Of a DNA stretch of 28,093 nt, positions 1-8,130 are shown one piece after another; the first letter of the stretch is position 1; each line of letters opens with the position of its first letter. Made by a program: the position numbers and the translations under genes. The notes below the pieces were generated by a model, which was not told the origin of the DNA, ran no database searches, and saw only the letters and a list, made by a program, of their open reading frames with translations. Origin of the DNA: Neisseria lactamica (GTDB lineage Bacteria; Pseudomonadota; Gammaproteobacteria; Burkholderiales; Neisseriaceae); NCBI GenBank assembly GCA_001067655.1, contig JUNU01000075.1:1-28093 (forward strand). The letters are read 5' to 3'.

Positions 1-96
1 CTGGCCTTTTCTGTTATGGAAAGTTGCACTTCAAATGCGAATCCGCCGACCTTTGCTGTTTAGATGGCAAATATACGTCTTTATAGATTTTCAGCT

Positions 97-1551
97 TTAC
101 GCTTTTTCTTTTTGGCGCATTTTTTCCGCCATCATTTCATGCAGCGTTTTCTTGGCAGGTTTCATCGGAACGCGGTTGTCCGTCCAGCCCAGTTGCTTGC
201 TCGGCGTCAATGCACGGAATTTGGTGGCCGCCCAACCGAAGGCGCGGTAGGCCTTGCTGCCGCTGAAAATGCCGTTGAATGTGCGCCATGCCATTTGTTC
301 GCCGAAGGTATGCGATGCGCCTTGTCCGCGGATAGGATGCGGTACGACTTCGGACGGTGAACGTTGCGCTTCAACGCGCAGACGCTGCATTTGCTCGGTA
401 ATCGGGATACGTACCGGACAAACTTCCACACACGCGCCGCACATGGTACAGGCGGTAGGCAGGTCGCGGGTGGCATCCAGACCCAACAGGTGCGGGGAAA
501 TAATCTCGCCGATAGGGCCGGGATAGGTTGTGCCGTATGCCGCGCCACCGATACGGGTATAAACCGGACAATGGTTCATACACGCGCCACAACGGATACA
601 TTGCAAGGTGCGGCGCATTTGGTCTTCGGCATAGGCTTGGCTGCGGCCGTTGTCGAGCAGAACCAAGTGCATTTCCTGCGGACCATCCAGCTCTTCGCTG
701 CGGCGAGGACCGGTAATCATGTTGAAATAGGTGGTAATGTTCTGACCGATGGCAGAACGTGGCAGCAGGCTGTACAAAGGCGGAACATCCGACAGCTTGG
801 CTACAACTTTTTCAATGCCGGTAATAGCGATATGCACGGGCGGAACGGTGGTACTCAAGCGACCGTTGCCTTCGTTTTCCACCAGACACAACGTACCTGT
901 TTCAGCAACAGCAAAGTTTACGCCGCTCAAGCCGACATCGGCAGTGCTGTAAATATCGCGCAGGGCTTTGCGGGCGAAGCCGGTCAGTTGGTCTACGTCG
1001 TCTGTCAGCGGCGTACCGAGGTTTTGGTGGAAAAGTTCGCTAACCTGTTCTTTGGTTTTGTGGATAGCAGGCATCACGATGTGGGTTGGTTTTTCGCCAG
1101 CCATTTGGACGATAAATTCGCCCAAGTCGCTTTCCACTGCTTTAATGCCTTTTGCTTCAAGATAATGGTTCAGCTCGATTTCCTCGCTGACCATCGATTT
1201 GCCTTTGACCATCAGCTTGCCGTTTTTGGCAGTAATGATGTCATGGATGATTTGGCAGGCTTCGGCCGGAGTTTCCGCCCAGTGTACTTTAACGCCCAAC
1301 TTAGTCAGGTTTTCTTCCAGTTGTTCCAGCAGGGCAGGCAATTTCGACAATGAGCGTTGACGGACGTGTTCGCACAAATCGCGCAGGCTTTGCAGCTCTT
1401 CTTCGTCGGTCAAAACGGCTTTGCGTTTGGTCATCAGCATATCCATCGCGGTACGCAGGCTTTTACGCAAAGGCTTATCTTGAAGGGAAATTGCGGCGTT
1501 TTGTTTGAAAGTTTCCGGCTTCATGTGGAACTTGATGGTTTGCGTAGTCAT
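97..1551 (-). CDS. lutB: LutB, iron-sulfur subunit of the lactate oxidation complex
   Basis: LutB works with LutA and LutC to oxidise L-lactate to pyruvate in the cytoplasm, feeding electrons to the respiratory chain (known for the LutABC family). The 484-residue protein has an N-terminal LUD domain (about 70-300, with the AETGTL stretch near 216) and two ferredoxin-type 4Fe-4S motifs: C318-C321-C324-C328 followed by P, and C368-C371-C374-C378 followed by P. The length is normal for LutB/YkgF. The ATG overlaps the lutC stop in ATGA and is preceded by GGAGGAAAACGC, a strong ribosome-binding site, so the start is secure. It is the last gene of the operon; the 96 bases downstream to the window edge hold no recognisable gene. 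Confidence 0.95.
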   Translation of the reverse strand: MTTQTIKFHMKPETFKQNAAISLQDKPLRKSLRTAMDMLMTKRKAVLTDEEELQSLRDLCEHVRQRSLSKLPALLEQLEENLTKLGVKVHWAETPAEACQIIHDIITAKNGKLMVKGKSMVSEEIELNHYLEAKGIKAVESDLGEFIVQMAGEKPTHIVMPAIHKTKEQVSELFHQNLGTPLTDDVDQLTGFARKALRDIYSTADVGLSGVNFAVAETGTLCLVENEGNGRLSTTVPPVHIAITGIEKVVAKLSDVPPLYSLLPRSAIGQNITTYFNMITGPRRSEELDGPQEMHLVLLDNGRSQAYAEDQMRRTLQCIRCGACMNHCPVYTRIGGAAYGTTYPGPIGEIISPHLLGLDATRDLPTACTMCGACVEVCPVRIPITEQMQRLRVEAQRSPSEVVPHPIRGQGASHTFGEQMAWRTFNGIFSGSKAYRAFGWAATKFRALTPSKQLGWTDNRVPMKPAKKTLHEMMAEKMRQKEKA

Positions 1552-2249
1552 GCGTTTTCCTCCAAATCGGCAGGGGAAATGTGGTCAGGCAGGATGGCGA
1601 GGACGACCAAATCACGCGGACCGTGTGCGCCGTAAGCAAGCGTCAGTTGAATGTCTGCGGTTTTGGACGGGCCGGAAATCAGGAAAACATTGGTCGGCAT
1701 ACCGTTTTCCACCAGTTTTTCGCCTTCGACGGCGTTGTGAAATTCGTTATACATTTTCGCCGTATCAAACAGGCAGAAATGCACGGGCGGAACGAGGCTT
1801 AAAGTACGCGGTTCTTCGGGGCTGGAAAACAGCATCAACGTACCGGTACGGGCGATGCCGCATTGCGAGCCGCTAAAGCCTGCATCGATGTTTGTGAAGA
1901 ACTCGGTTTTCCAAGTATCGATTTCGCGTTCGAAAGCAATCGGTTCGATATTGCTGTCCACCAGCGCGGCACGGGCGATTTGTCCGTGTTCGGTCGCTAA
2001 CGGCAGCAGGATGTTTTTCAAACCTTTGCCTTCGGCTGCTTGACGGAATACTTGCGGCCAGCCGGTTTTGGTCACCCAATAAATTTCGGTTTTGACGGCG
2101 CGCATAGCGGCAGCCCAATGTTTCAGACGCTCAACTTCGTTGCCCCAAGAAACACCCATTTCACGGTAATAATCAAAAACCGCAGGCTCTTCCATCGGCA
2201 ATGCGTCGGCTTTTTTCAGTTTTGCCAAAATATTTTCGCGCGCGCTCAT
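1548..2249 (-). CDS. lutC: LutC, LUD-domain subunit of the lactate oxidation complex
   Basis: This 233-residue protein is the LutC/YkgG subunit of the L-lactate oxidation complex. It is essentially one LUD (DUF162) domain. Family hallmarks are GIARTGTL (131-138), LVPPVHF near 152, SGPSKTADI (192-200) and GAHGPRDL (207-214). No cysteine cluster is present, as expected for this subunit. The start ATG overlaps the lutA stop in ATGA and has GGAGG seven bases upstream. The gene sits between lutA and lutB, giving the order A-C-B; in Bacillus the order is A-B-C. The tight overlaps imply translational coupling of all three. Confidence 0.93.
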   Translation of the reverse strand: MSARENILAKLKKADALPMEEPAVFDYYREMGVSWGNEVERLKHWAAAMRAVKTEIYWVTKTGWPQVFRQAAEGKGLKNILLPLATEHGQIARAALVDSNIEPIAFEREIDTWKTEFFTNIDAGFSGSQCGIARTGTLMLFSSPEEPRTLSLVPPVHFCLFDTAKMYNEFHNAVEGEKLVENGMPTNVFLISGPSKTADIQLTLAYGAHGPRDLVVLAILPDHISPADLEENA

Positions 2250-3025
2250 GCTTTGCCTCCGGTACGTTCCAACAAGAAGGATGCGATGTGTTTCGGACGA
2301 GGCATATTCGGCTCGTCCTTAGCGATTTTGCCGCCGATGTTCATCATGCAGCCGCAGTCCGCGCTGATAATTTCGGTCGCACCGGTTTCTTTCAGCGCGG
2401 CAACTTTGTCGGTTACCATCGCGCCGGAAATATCGGCCTGTTTGACAGAGAATGTACCGCCAAAGCCGCAGCATTCGCTTTCATGGTCGTGAACGATGCG
2501 TTCAACGTTTTCCATGCCGTCAATCAACTGCCAGCCTGAAATATGGACGTTCATTTCGCGGCGTGCCGCGCAGGAAGTGTGAACAGCGACCTTGACCGGC
2601 TCGCCTTTGTCTTCAGGCTTATAGCCGATAGCAAGCAAGAAATGAGTAAACTCAATGATGCGGTTGGCACAATCAACCGCTTTGGATTCGTATTCTGTAT
2701 TTTTAAACAGGGTAGGCCAGTGATGTTTCATCATGCCGCCGCACGAGCCGGACGGTACGACGATTGGCCAGTTTTCGGGAAAGAGGTCGAGTTGCGCTTT
2801 GGCGACATCAAACGCCTCGGTCGGATGACCGGAAGAGTAGGCGGGTTGGCCGCAACAGCTTTGCGCCATCGGGTAATGAACCCGTATGCCTTGCTGCTCG
2901 ATTAAAGTAATGGCATCCATGCCTGCTTCGGGCATGAAAAGATCGAGGACGCAGGTGCCGAAGAAATAAACATCGGTCGGCTTGCTGTCGAATTTAGTGA
3001 TTTTGGGTGGGGTGATTGCGCTCAT
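2246..3025 (-). CDS. lutA: LutA, CCG-domain subunit of the lactate oxidation complex
   Basis: This is the first gene of the lactate-utilisation operon. The 259-residue protein carries two cysteine-rich (CCG) domains of the heterodisulfide-reductase/GlpC type: C25, C57-C58-G and C95; then C152, C185-C186-G, C224 and C226. These are expected to bind a cluster in the LutABC complex. Length is typical of LutA/YkgE (about 240-260). The start codon follows AACGAAAAA, with no good Shine-Dalgarno sequence, unlike lutC and lutB. A GC hairpin lies just upstream in the leader. No lactate permease or regulator gene is visible in the window. Confidence 0.94.
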   Translation of the reverse strand: MSAITPPKITKFDSKPTDVYFFGTCVLDLFMPEAGMDAITLIEQQGIRVHYPMAQSCCGQPAYSSGHPTEAFDVAKAQLDLFPENWPIVVPSGSCGGMMKHHWPTLFKNTEYESKAVDCANRIIEFTHFLLAIGYKPEDKGEPVKVAVHTSCAARREMNVHISGWQLIDGMENVERIVHDHESECCGFGGTFSVKQADISGAMVTDKVAALKETGATEIISADCGCMMNIGGKIAKDEPNMPRPKHIASFLLERTGGKA

Positions 3026-3034
3026 TTTTTCGTT

Positions 3035-3050
3035 AACGGGAGTGCCCGTT
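3035..3050 (-). promoter_or_regulatory. Small hairpin in the lutA leader
   Basis: The sequence aacggg-agtg-cccgtt forms a six-base-pair hairpin with a four-base loop, ending 9 bases upstream of the lutA ATG. It lies where a ribosome-binding site would be and no other site is visible. It could modulate lutA translation or be part of an operator. On the plus strand it is followed by T-rich sequence and could act as a weak terminator, although no plus-strand gene precedes it. Confidence 0.4.
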
Positions 3051-3073
3051 TTTCTTTGTATAAATAGATGGCT

Positions 3074-3102
3074 ACTTTAAGTAATTGCATGTAGGCGGTC
3101 AA
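3074..3102 (-). promoter_or_regulatory. Predicted lutACB promoter
   Basis: On the minus strand a -35 box TTGACC (3097-3102) and a -10 box TAAAGT (3074-3079) are separated by exactly 17 bases. A transcript would begin near 3067 and have a leader of about 40 bases containing the small hairpin. The match is to the sigma-70 consensus only; no activator or repressor site was recognised. Confidence 0.5.
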
Positions 3103-3323
3103 GTATAATTTTAAAAAATAATATTGGAAACGATTGATGGGTCGTCTGAAATACTGATTCCACAAATATAAATATTTATATGCGAATAAATATCATTATA
3201 TTTAAAAGCTAATTCATTTATTAATGAATAAATTAATCAATCCATATGAATGCAAGGGTATTCAACAAATACGATTGCCCCCGGGTTTCAAATAGTTTTA
3301 TAGAAAAAAATAGGTGAGGGTAG
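3103..3323. other. AT-rich intergenic region without a gene
   Basis: Together with the lutA leader this makes about 300 bases between lutA and the VanZ-like gene. It holds one uptake sequence (3139-3150, with GGG in place of AGG), AT-rich sequence with a short inverted repeat around 3211-3226, and no convincing reading frame or RNA gene. Confidence 0.6.
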
Positions 3324-3710
3324 TTAATGGGACTGGGAAGAAGAAGGGTTTTTGGATGTATTAATTTTTGCTGCAACCCACAGCGCGGCACCTGTACCCA
3401 ACATATCTGCAATGCCGTCACCAATAGAGCCTTCGCGAGTTGTCGTGAAAGTGGCTTGAGCCCATTCGCTTCCAGCAGCAAACAAAAGTGCGAATATCAA
3501 CAAGCCGAGATATGGAATCTTTGCTTTTTCGTGAATATAAGATTTTGCCAATAACCAAATTTGAGCAAAAAACAAAGCAAAGTGAGCCACTTTATCGAAA
3601 TGGGGGAACGGCGGCGGCGTATTACCTGCCTCTTTGAAAATTAAAGAATAGATACCGGCCACAAACCAAACGATAGCCAACAGACTGAATTTATTGATGT
3701 AAAACTTCAT
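3324..3710 (-). CDS. VanZ-family small membrane protein
   Basis: This 128-residue protein belongs by pattern to the VanZ-like family, whose biochemical role is unsettled beyond a link of some members to glycopeptide resistance. Hydrophobic segments lie at about 8-25, 42-57, 66-84 and 100-114. The family-typical pieces are DKVAHFALF (39-47) and a late SEWAQ followed by GSIGDGIADMLGT (about 80-105). The gene starts inside the stop of the 68-residue gene (ATGA overlap), so the two are co-translated. It closes a minus-strand cluster after pth. There is no van gene cluster here, so a role in antibiotic resistance should not be assumed. Confidence 0.8.
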   Translation of the reverse strand: MKFYINKFSLLAIVWFVAGIYSLIFKEAGNTPPPFPHFDKVAHFALFFAQIWLLAKSYIHEKAKIPYLGLLIFALLFAAGSEWAQATFTTTREGSIGDGIADMLGTGAALWVAAKINTSKNPSSSQSH

Positions 3711-3913
3711 TTTTGTTCCTCATCCAACCAAGTCTGGCAGATAGCTGCAAGGCGGATGAATTTGTTGCCGCGTCCGTGTAAGATGTCGCGCCATTGTTCA
3801 ACTTCCTCTGTTGTCGGTGCATCATCTATACTGCATTCGTATAGCAGGAAATCAAGGGTTTCTTCCACTACGCCGACGGGTTCATTCTGGATTAATTCTA
3901 AAATCTGAGACAT
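3707..3913 (-). CDS. Conserved small acidic protein of unknown function
   Basis: I do not recognise this 68-residue protein. It is acidic, with many Glu and Asp residues, no membrane segment and no signal peptide, and it contains two cysteines (about positions 28 and 59). It looks mostly helical. The four-base overlap with the VanZ-like gene and its position 53 bases after pth support that it is a real gene, transcribed with its neighbours. The upstream sequence has no strong ribosome-binding site. Confidence 0.65.
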   Translation of the reverse strand: MSQILELIQNEPVGVVEETLDFLLYECSIDDAPTTEEVEQWRDILHGRGNKFIRLAAICQTWLDEEQK

Positions 3914-3966
3914 ATAGGGGATTTTTCAAAAGAGGAGGGCGGATAATGATGTACACAACATAGCAT

Positions 3967-4545
3967 TTATTTGCTGTGTAGGAAACGTGTAGCTTCTTCC
4001 CATTCGCCCGCCATTATTTTCGGCATCGCTTTTAATGATTTGGCAATTGCCTCGTCAATCTGTTGGCGGTGTTCTGCGCTTGGCTTGTTCAATACATAAG
4101 CAACAACGAGGTTACGGTCACCCGGATGATCTATACCCAAACGCAAACGGTAATAGTCAGGTGTACCAAGACGGGCTTGGATATCTTTCAAGCCGTTATG
4201 CCCCCCGTTTCCGCCGCCAAGTTTAAATTTGATACGGCCGCAAGGAATGTCCAATTCGTCATGCACAACCAGTATCTCTTCGGGCTTGATTTTGTAAAAC
4301 TGCGCGAGTGCGGCAACAGACTGGCCGGAACGATTCATAAAAGTCATGGGTTTAAGCAGCCAAACATCGCCATCGGGCAGATTCGCCCGCGCCACCTCAC
4401 CAAAAAATTTTTTCTCTTCTTTAAATGATACTTTCCACTGCCATGCAAGTTCGTCTAAGAACCAAAATCCTGCATTATGGCGGGTTTGTTCGTATTCGCC
4501 CCCGGGATTTCCCAGTCCGACGATCATTTTGATTTTATTCGACAT
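3967..4545 (-). CDS. pth: Peptidyl-tRNA hydrolase
   Basis: Pth cleaves peptidyl-tRNA released from stalled ribosomes, recycling tRNA in the cytoplasm. The 192-residue length is typical. The catalytic set is intact: N13 in GLGNPG, H23 in TRHNAGF, N71 in TFMNRSG, D96 in VVHDELD and N117 in the GGNGGHNGLK loop. It lies near ratA-rnfH and ssrA, so several translation-quality functions cluster here. An uptake-sequence hairpin separates it from rnfH upstream, so it may have its own promoter in 4546-4590. Confidence 0.96.
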   Translation of the reverse strand: MSNKIKMIVGLGNPGGEYEQTRHNAGFWFLDELAWQWKVSFKEEKKFFGEVARANLPDGDVWLLKPMTFMNRSGQSVAALAQFYKIKPEEILVVHDELDIPCGRIKFKLGGGNGGHNGLKDIQARLGTPDYYRLRLGIDHPGDRNLVVAYVLNKPSAEHRQQIDEAIAKSLKAMPKIMAGEWEEATRFLHSK

Positions 4546-4590
4546 AATTATTTCTCAATACCTCAGAAAATACGGTAATTTTCAATAAAA

Positions 4591-4619
4591 GGTCGTCTGA
4601 ACATGGTTTCAGACGACCC
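4591..4619 (-). terminator. Uptake-sequence hairpin after rnfH
   Basis: GGTCGTCTGAA (4591-4601) and its complement (4609-4619) face each other across a short loop, 11 bases beyond the rnfH stop. On the minus strand the hairpin is followed by TTTTATTG, which fits a factor-independent terminator. Confidence 0.6.
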
Positions 4620-4629
4620 CGGTCAACTT

Positions 4630-4905
4630 TTAATCCTGATTCTGTACACGTTTCCGACGTGCCTCTTTAGGATCAATCAATAATGGGCGATAAATCTCAA
4701 TCCGGTCTTTATCGCGAAGAAGCGTCTCACTTTTAACTGATTTGCCAAAAATTCCCAGCGGAGCAGTTTGCAAGTCCAGTTCTGAAAATATTTCATCTAA
4801 ACCACTTTGACACACCGCTTCACGCGCCGTACAGCCATTTTGCACATTCAGTTTTTTCAACACTTGCTTGTCAGGCAAACCATAAACAACTTCGATCTCA
4901 AGCAT
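4630..4905 (-). CDS. rnfH: RnfH-family (UPF0125) ubiquitin-like fold protein
   Basis: This is a 91-residue protein of the RnfH/UPF0125 family (RatB in E. coli). The family has a beta-grasp, ubiquitin-like fold and no firmly established biochemical role. Typical pieces are the opening MLEIEVVYGLPDKQ, GIFGKSV in the middle, and DRIEIYRPLLIDPKEARRKR near the end. I chose the ATG at 4905, which overlaps the ratA stop (TATGCTTGA); an in-frame start at 4938 would lie inside ratA and add 11 residues not typical of the family. The ratA-rnfH pairing is conserved in many proteobacteria. Confidence 0.85.
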   Translation of the reverse strand: MLEIEVVYGLPDKQVLKKLNVQNGCTAREAVCQSGLDEIFSELDLQTAPLGIFGKSVKSETLLRDKDRIEIYRPLLIDPKEARRKRVQNQD

Positions 4906-5329
4906 AACGGCGATCCGCTTCTTTGACAAACGCGTCAACCAATGCCCCAGATAAATGGCTGAAAACAGGCGAAATCATGGCAGATAAGACAGAGTTGGAA
5001 AATTCATATTCCAATTTAAATTCAACTTTGCACATATCGTCGCCCAAATCCAAAAATTTCCATGTGCCCCGCAAGATTTTAAAAGGGCCTTCCAACAAAT
5101 CCATACGGATTTCCTTACCGGGAATATTGTGATTGTGCGTAGCAAATGATTGGCGCACGCGCATATAGTCCATAAAAAGACGCGCTTTCAACTCATTGTT
5201 TTTTCGTTCGATCACTTCAGTTTTACTGTACCAAGGCAAAAATTTCGGATAGTCTTCAACCTTATCGACCAACTCAAACATTTGCTCCGCGCTGTGCAAA
5301 ACCAAGATATTCTTCTCAACCTTTTTCAT
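4898..5329 (-). CDS. ratA: RatA-like START-domain protein (coenzyme Q-binding family)
   Basis: This 143-residue protein is a single-domain polyketide-cyclase/START-like protein of the RatA/Coq10 group. Typical features are SAEQMFELVDKVEDYPKFLPW at the N-terminus and a central LLEGPFKILRGTWKF. In E. coli RatA was reported to interfere with 70S assembly; homologues bind ubiquinone, so the native role is open. I chose the ATG at 5329; an in-frame TTG two codons upstream is an alternative. It runs divergently from ssrA, whose promoter starts about 115 bases away, and overlaps rnfH by eight bases. Confidence 0.85.
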   Translation of the reverse strand: MKKVEKNILVLHSAEQMFELVDKVEDYPKFLPWYSKTEVIERKNNELKARLFMDYMRVRQSFATHNHNIPGKEIRMDLLEGPFKILRGTWKFLDLGDDMCKVEFKLEYEFSNSVLSAMISPVFSHLSGALVDAFVKEADRRYA

Positions 5330-5383
5330 GCTCAAACAGGCTCAAAATCGGAAAGCGGTATTATAAACGAATTCACTGTATTT

Positions 5384-5395
5384 TTCAGACGGCCT
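5384..5395 (-). repeat. Uptake sequence of the AG-DUS form
   Basis: TTCAGACGGCCT is the complement of AGGCCGTCTGAA. This is one of the few copies here with C at the fourth position instead of the T found in most copies of this window. It sits between ratA and ssrA. Confidence 0.8.
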
Positions 5396-5444
5396 CGAAT
5401 CTCTGCAACCATCCCAATCCAACTCATCATCAAGACAGTCCTGC

Positions 5445-5473
5445 TTGGCAAAGTATAACGATATGCGTATAAT
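5445..5473 (+). promoter_or_regulatory. ssrA promoter
   Basis: A -35 box TTGGCA (5445-5450) and a perfect -10 box TATAAT (5468-5473) are spaced by 17 bases. Transcription would start near 5480, giving a leader of a few bases that is trimmed to the mature tmRNA end at 5489. This is the closest match to the sigma-70 consensus that I found in the window, in keeping with an abundant stable RNA. Confidence 0.8.
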
Positions 5474-5488
5474 CGACCTTTCACATCT

Positions 5489-5851
5489 GGGGGCGATCTT
5501 GGTTTCGACGGGGGTTGCAAAGCAGATGCGGGCATACCGGGATCTCAGATTTCCCGTAAAACACTGAATCTAAATAGTCGCAAACGACGAAACTTACGCA
5601 CTGGCCGCTTAAGGCCTGCCGTTGCAGCAGTTGGTCAATGGGCTGTGTAGCGCAAGCTACCGCAACGTCATTCTACATTGACTGGTTTTCCGTCGGGTTA
5701 CTTGGCGGGAAATAAGATTTAAGGTAACTGGTTCCTAGAAGGCCTGTCGGTCGGCATGATAGGAACGAGATTTTAAATAGACACGACTAAGTATGTAGAA
5801 CGCTCTGTAGAGGACTTCCGGACGGGGGTTCGATTCCCCCCGCCTCCACCA
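5489..5851 (+). ncRNA. ssrA: tmRNA (transfer-messenger RNA)
   Basis: tmRNA with SmpB rescues stalled ribosomes and adds a degradation tag. The ends pair as an acceptor stem: GGGGGCG (5489-5495) with CGCCTCC before the encoded ACCA. The T-arm sequence GGGGGTTCGATTCCCCC is present at 5824-5840. The tag frame resumes at GCA (5580) and reads ANDETYALAA, ending in TAA at 5610-5612; this is the neisserial tag. The length of 363 is normal. smpB is not in the window. Neighbours are ratA-rnfH, which in E. coli also lie near smpB-ssrA. Confidence 0.98.
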
Positions 5852-5883
5852 AACCTAATTTTCAGTTTTATTTTATAACGTAT

Positions 5884-5917
5884 AAAAGCCTTGAAATATA
5901 AAAATTTCAAGGCTTTT
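5884..5917 (+). terminator. ssrA terminator (bidirectional)
   Basis: A perfect 14-base-pair stem (5884-5897 with 5904-5917) with a six-base loop follows tmRNA by 33 bases and ends in a T run. The complementary A run means it can also stop transcripts of uup from the other side. Confidence 0.85.
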
Positions 5918-5968
5918 TGTTATCTCATTGCTGATGTTTAAAGCAAACAGGAATCTACTATCGACAAA

Positions 5969-7876
5969 TCAAACTGCTTCACCGTTCTGCTTTGCCTCCA
6001 AAAGCTCCCAGCGTTCCAATTTTTCCAAAAGCAGTGTTTCGATTTCTTCGGCGCGGTTTTGCAATGCGCCGGCTTTCTCATAATCTTTGAAGATTTCAGG
6101 ATCGGAAAGCTGCACGTTGATTTCCGCCTGTTCGGTTTCCAAGGCGGCGATTTCGTCGGGCATGGTGTCGAGTTCGCGCTGTTCTTTGTAGGAAAGTTTG
6201 ACCGTGCGGTTGGCCTTGGGTTTGGCTATTTCCGGTTCTGCGGTTGTTTTCGGCGCGGAGGTCGTCTGAATTTTCTCTTCGCGTGATTTTGCGTCAATGT
6301 AGTCCTGATAGCCGCCGATGTATTCTTTCAGACGACCTTGTCCTTCGAAAACAATGCTTTGGGTAATGACATTATCGAGGAACATACGGTCGTGCGAGAC
6401 GAGGAATACCGTGCCTTGGTAATCGCGCAGCAAGTCTTCGAGCAGCTCCTGGGTGTCGATGTCCAAGTCGTTGGTCGGTTCGTCCAAGACCAGGATATTG
6501 GCGGGGCGGGTGAAAAGTTTTGCCAGCAGGAGGCGGTTGCGTTCGCCGCCGGAGAGCGATGAGACGGGGCTTTGCGCACGGGCAGGGTGGAACAGGAAAT
6601 CTTCCAGATAGCTCATGACGTGTTTTTTCTTGCTGCCGATTTCGACGTAATCGTTGCCTTGGCCGAGCGTGTAAAACACGGTGTCGTTTTCGTTCAACGC
6701 GCTGCGGAACTGGTCGAAATAGGCGACTTCCTGCTTGCTGCCGATGCGGATTCTGCCGTAGGTCGGCTGCAATTCGCCCAAAATCAGCTTGAGGAAGGTG
6801 GTTTTGCCGATGCCGTTGGGGCCGATTAAGCCGATTTTGTCGCCGCGCTGCAGGATGGCGGAGAATTTGTCCATGATGACTTTGTCGCCGTAGGCAAACG
6901 AGGCGTGTTCCAGTTCGGCGATGATTTTGCCGCTTTTCTCGCCGCTGTCGAGCTTGAAGTTAACCTGTCCTTGCACGTTGCGCCGTTCGGCGCGTTGGCG
7001 GCGCAGTTCTTCCAAACGGCGTACACGGCCTTCGTTGCGGGTGCGGCGCGCTTCGATGCCTTTGCGTATCCACGCTTCTTCCTGCGCGTGGAATTTGTCG
7101 AAGAGGCGGTTGTGTTCCGCTTCAACCGCTAATTCCTGCGCTTTTTTCTCGCTGTATTTGGAGAACGAGCCGGGATAGGAACGCAAAATTCCGCGGTCGA
7201 GTTCGACGATGCGCGTGGCAATGTTGTCCAGAAAACGGCGGTCGTGGGTAATCACGACCAGGCTGCCTTCAAACGCTTTGAGCAGGTTTTCCAGCCAGAT
7301 AATCGCGTCGATGTCCAAATGGTTGGTCGGTTCGTCCAGCAGCAATACGTCGGGCTTCTGCACCCAAGCCTGCGCCAAGGCGACGCGCTTTTTCTGCCCG
7401 CCGGAGAGGTTGCCGATTTTTTCATTTTCCGGCAAGCCGAGTTCGCCCAAAGTCTGTTTCACCGCCGCATCCAGCTTCCAGCCGTCCTTCGCTTCGATTT
7501 CAAGCTGCAATTCATTGAGTTCTTTCAATAAGGTTTCACTTGAACCATTTTCCAACTCATGGCTGACGCGGTGGTAACGGCCCAGCAAATCGCGGATTTC
7601 GCCCAAGCCTTCGGCGACGGTGTCGGATACGGTGGCTTCCTTGTCGAAAAACGATTCCTGCGGCACATAAACGATTTTGAGGTTGTTTTGAACGATAATC
7701 TGCCCGTCGTCGAGTTTCTGCACGCCGGCAAGGATTTTCAGAAACGAAGACTTACCCGCGCCGTTGCGGCCGATTAAGCCGATTTTTTCGCCGCTGTCGA
7801 GTTGGAAGGAAGTTTTGTCGAGCAGGGCGACATGGCCGACGGCAAAGGAAGCGTTTTCTACGGATAAGATGTTCAT
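5969..7876 (-). CDS. uup: Uup, ABC-F family ATPase
   Basis: Uup is a soluble ABC-F ATPase; relatives act on the ribosome, and Uup is linked to translation and to precise excision of transposons. The 635-residue protein has two ABC domains: GRNGAGKS (36-43), LSGGQ (157-161) and LLLDEPTNHLD (from 178); then GPNGIGKT (352-359), LSGGE (441-445) and LVLDEPTNDLD (from 462). The arm/linker at about 245-305 is rich in Arg and Glu. A low-complexity linker (535-560) leads to a C-terminal coiled coil (about 565-630), the feature that separates Uup from other ABC-F proteins. Two uptake sequences are inside the gene: one encodes part of the variable linker (6259-6270), one lies near residue 514 (6327-6338). 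The start has no clear ribosome-binding site. Confidence 0.93.
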   Translation of the reverse strand: MNILSVENASFAVGHVALLDKTSFQLDSGEKIGLIGRNGAGKSSFLKILAGVQKLDDGQIIVQNNLKIVYVPQESFFDKEATVSDTVAEGLGEIRDLLGRYHRVSHELENGSSETLLKELNELQLEIEAKDGWKLDAAVKQTLGELGLPENEKIGNLSGGQKKRVALAQAWVQKPDVLLLDEPTNHLDIDAIIWLENLLKAFEGSLVVITHDRRFLDNIATRIVELDRGILRSYPGSFSKYSEKKAQELAVEAEHNRLFDKFHAQEEAWIRKGIEARRTRNEGRVRRLEELRRQRAERRNVQGQVNFKLDSGEKSGKIIAELEHASFAYGDKVIMDKFSAILQRGDKIGLIGPNGIGKTTFLKLILGELQPTYGRIRIGSKQEVAYFDQFRSALNENDTVFYTLGQGNDYVEIGSKKKHVMSYLEDFLFHPARAQSPVSSLSGGERNRLLLAKLFTRPANILVLDEPTNDLDIDTQELLEDLLRDYQGTVFLVSHDRMFLDNVITQSIVFEGQGRLKEYIGGYQDYIDAKSREEKIQTTSAPKTTAEPEIAKPKANRTVKLSYKEQRELDTMPDEIAALETEQAEINVQLSDPEIFKDYEKAGALQNRAEEIETLLLEKLERWELLEAKQNGEAV

Positions 7877-8067
7877 AAGGAAATAGGGAAAAATAAAATC
7901 AAGTCGTGTATTTTAACTGATTTTAAAAAGCTCTGTGATAGGTACGAAGAGAGATGGGTAGAACTGTAGAAAGAATGTTGGGAAACTTGAATTAATCTAT
8001 ATAATTTAACATAATATATATTATACGAATTGATATACTGAGCAATAAGTCATTACACAAACAAAAC

Positions 8068-8090
8068 CCGCCCCTTATTTTTACGGGCGG
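8068..8090 (-). terminator. kptA terminator
   Basis: CCGCCC (8068-8073) pairs with GGGCGG (8085-8090), with flanking A and T runs on both sides. On the minus strand it lies 40 bases past the kptA stop and is followed by a T-rich tract. Confidence 0.7.
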
Positions 8091-8130
8091 ATTTTTCTAA
8101 GTATAAACTAAAAGAAAACTCGCACTAAAT

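Noticed and set aside
364..1353. Open frame of 329 codons on the plus strand
   Set aside because: It lies wholly opposite lutB, which has clear domains, motifs and operon overlaps. The antisense frame has no recognisable features and follows from codon bias.
3324..3710. Glycopeptide resistance gene (VanZ)
   Set aside because: Only the general VanZ-like family pattern is present and no other van gene is nearby; it is a common chromosomal membrane protein family.
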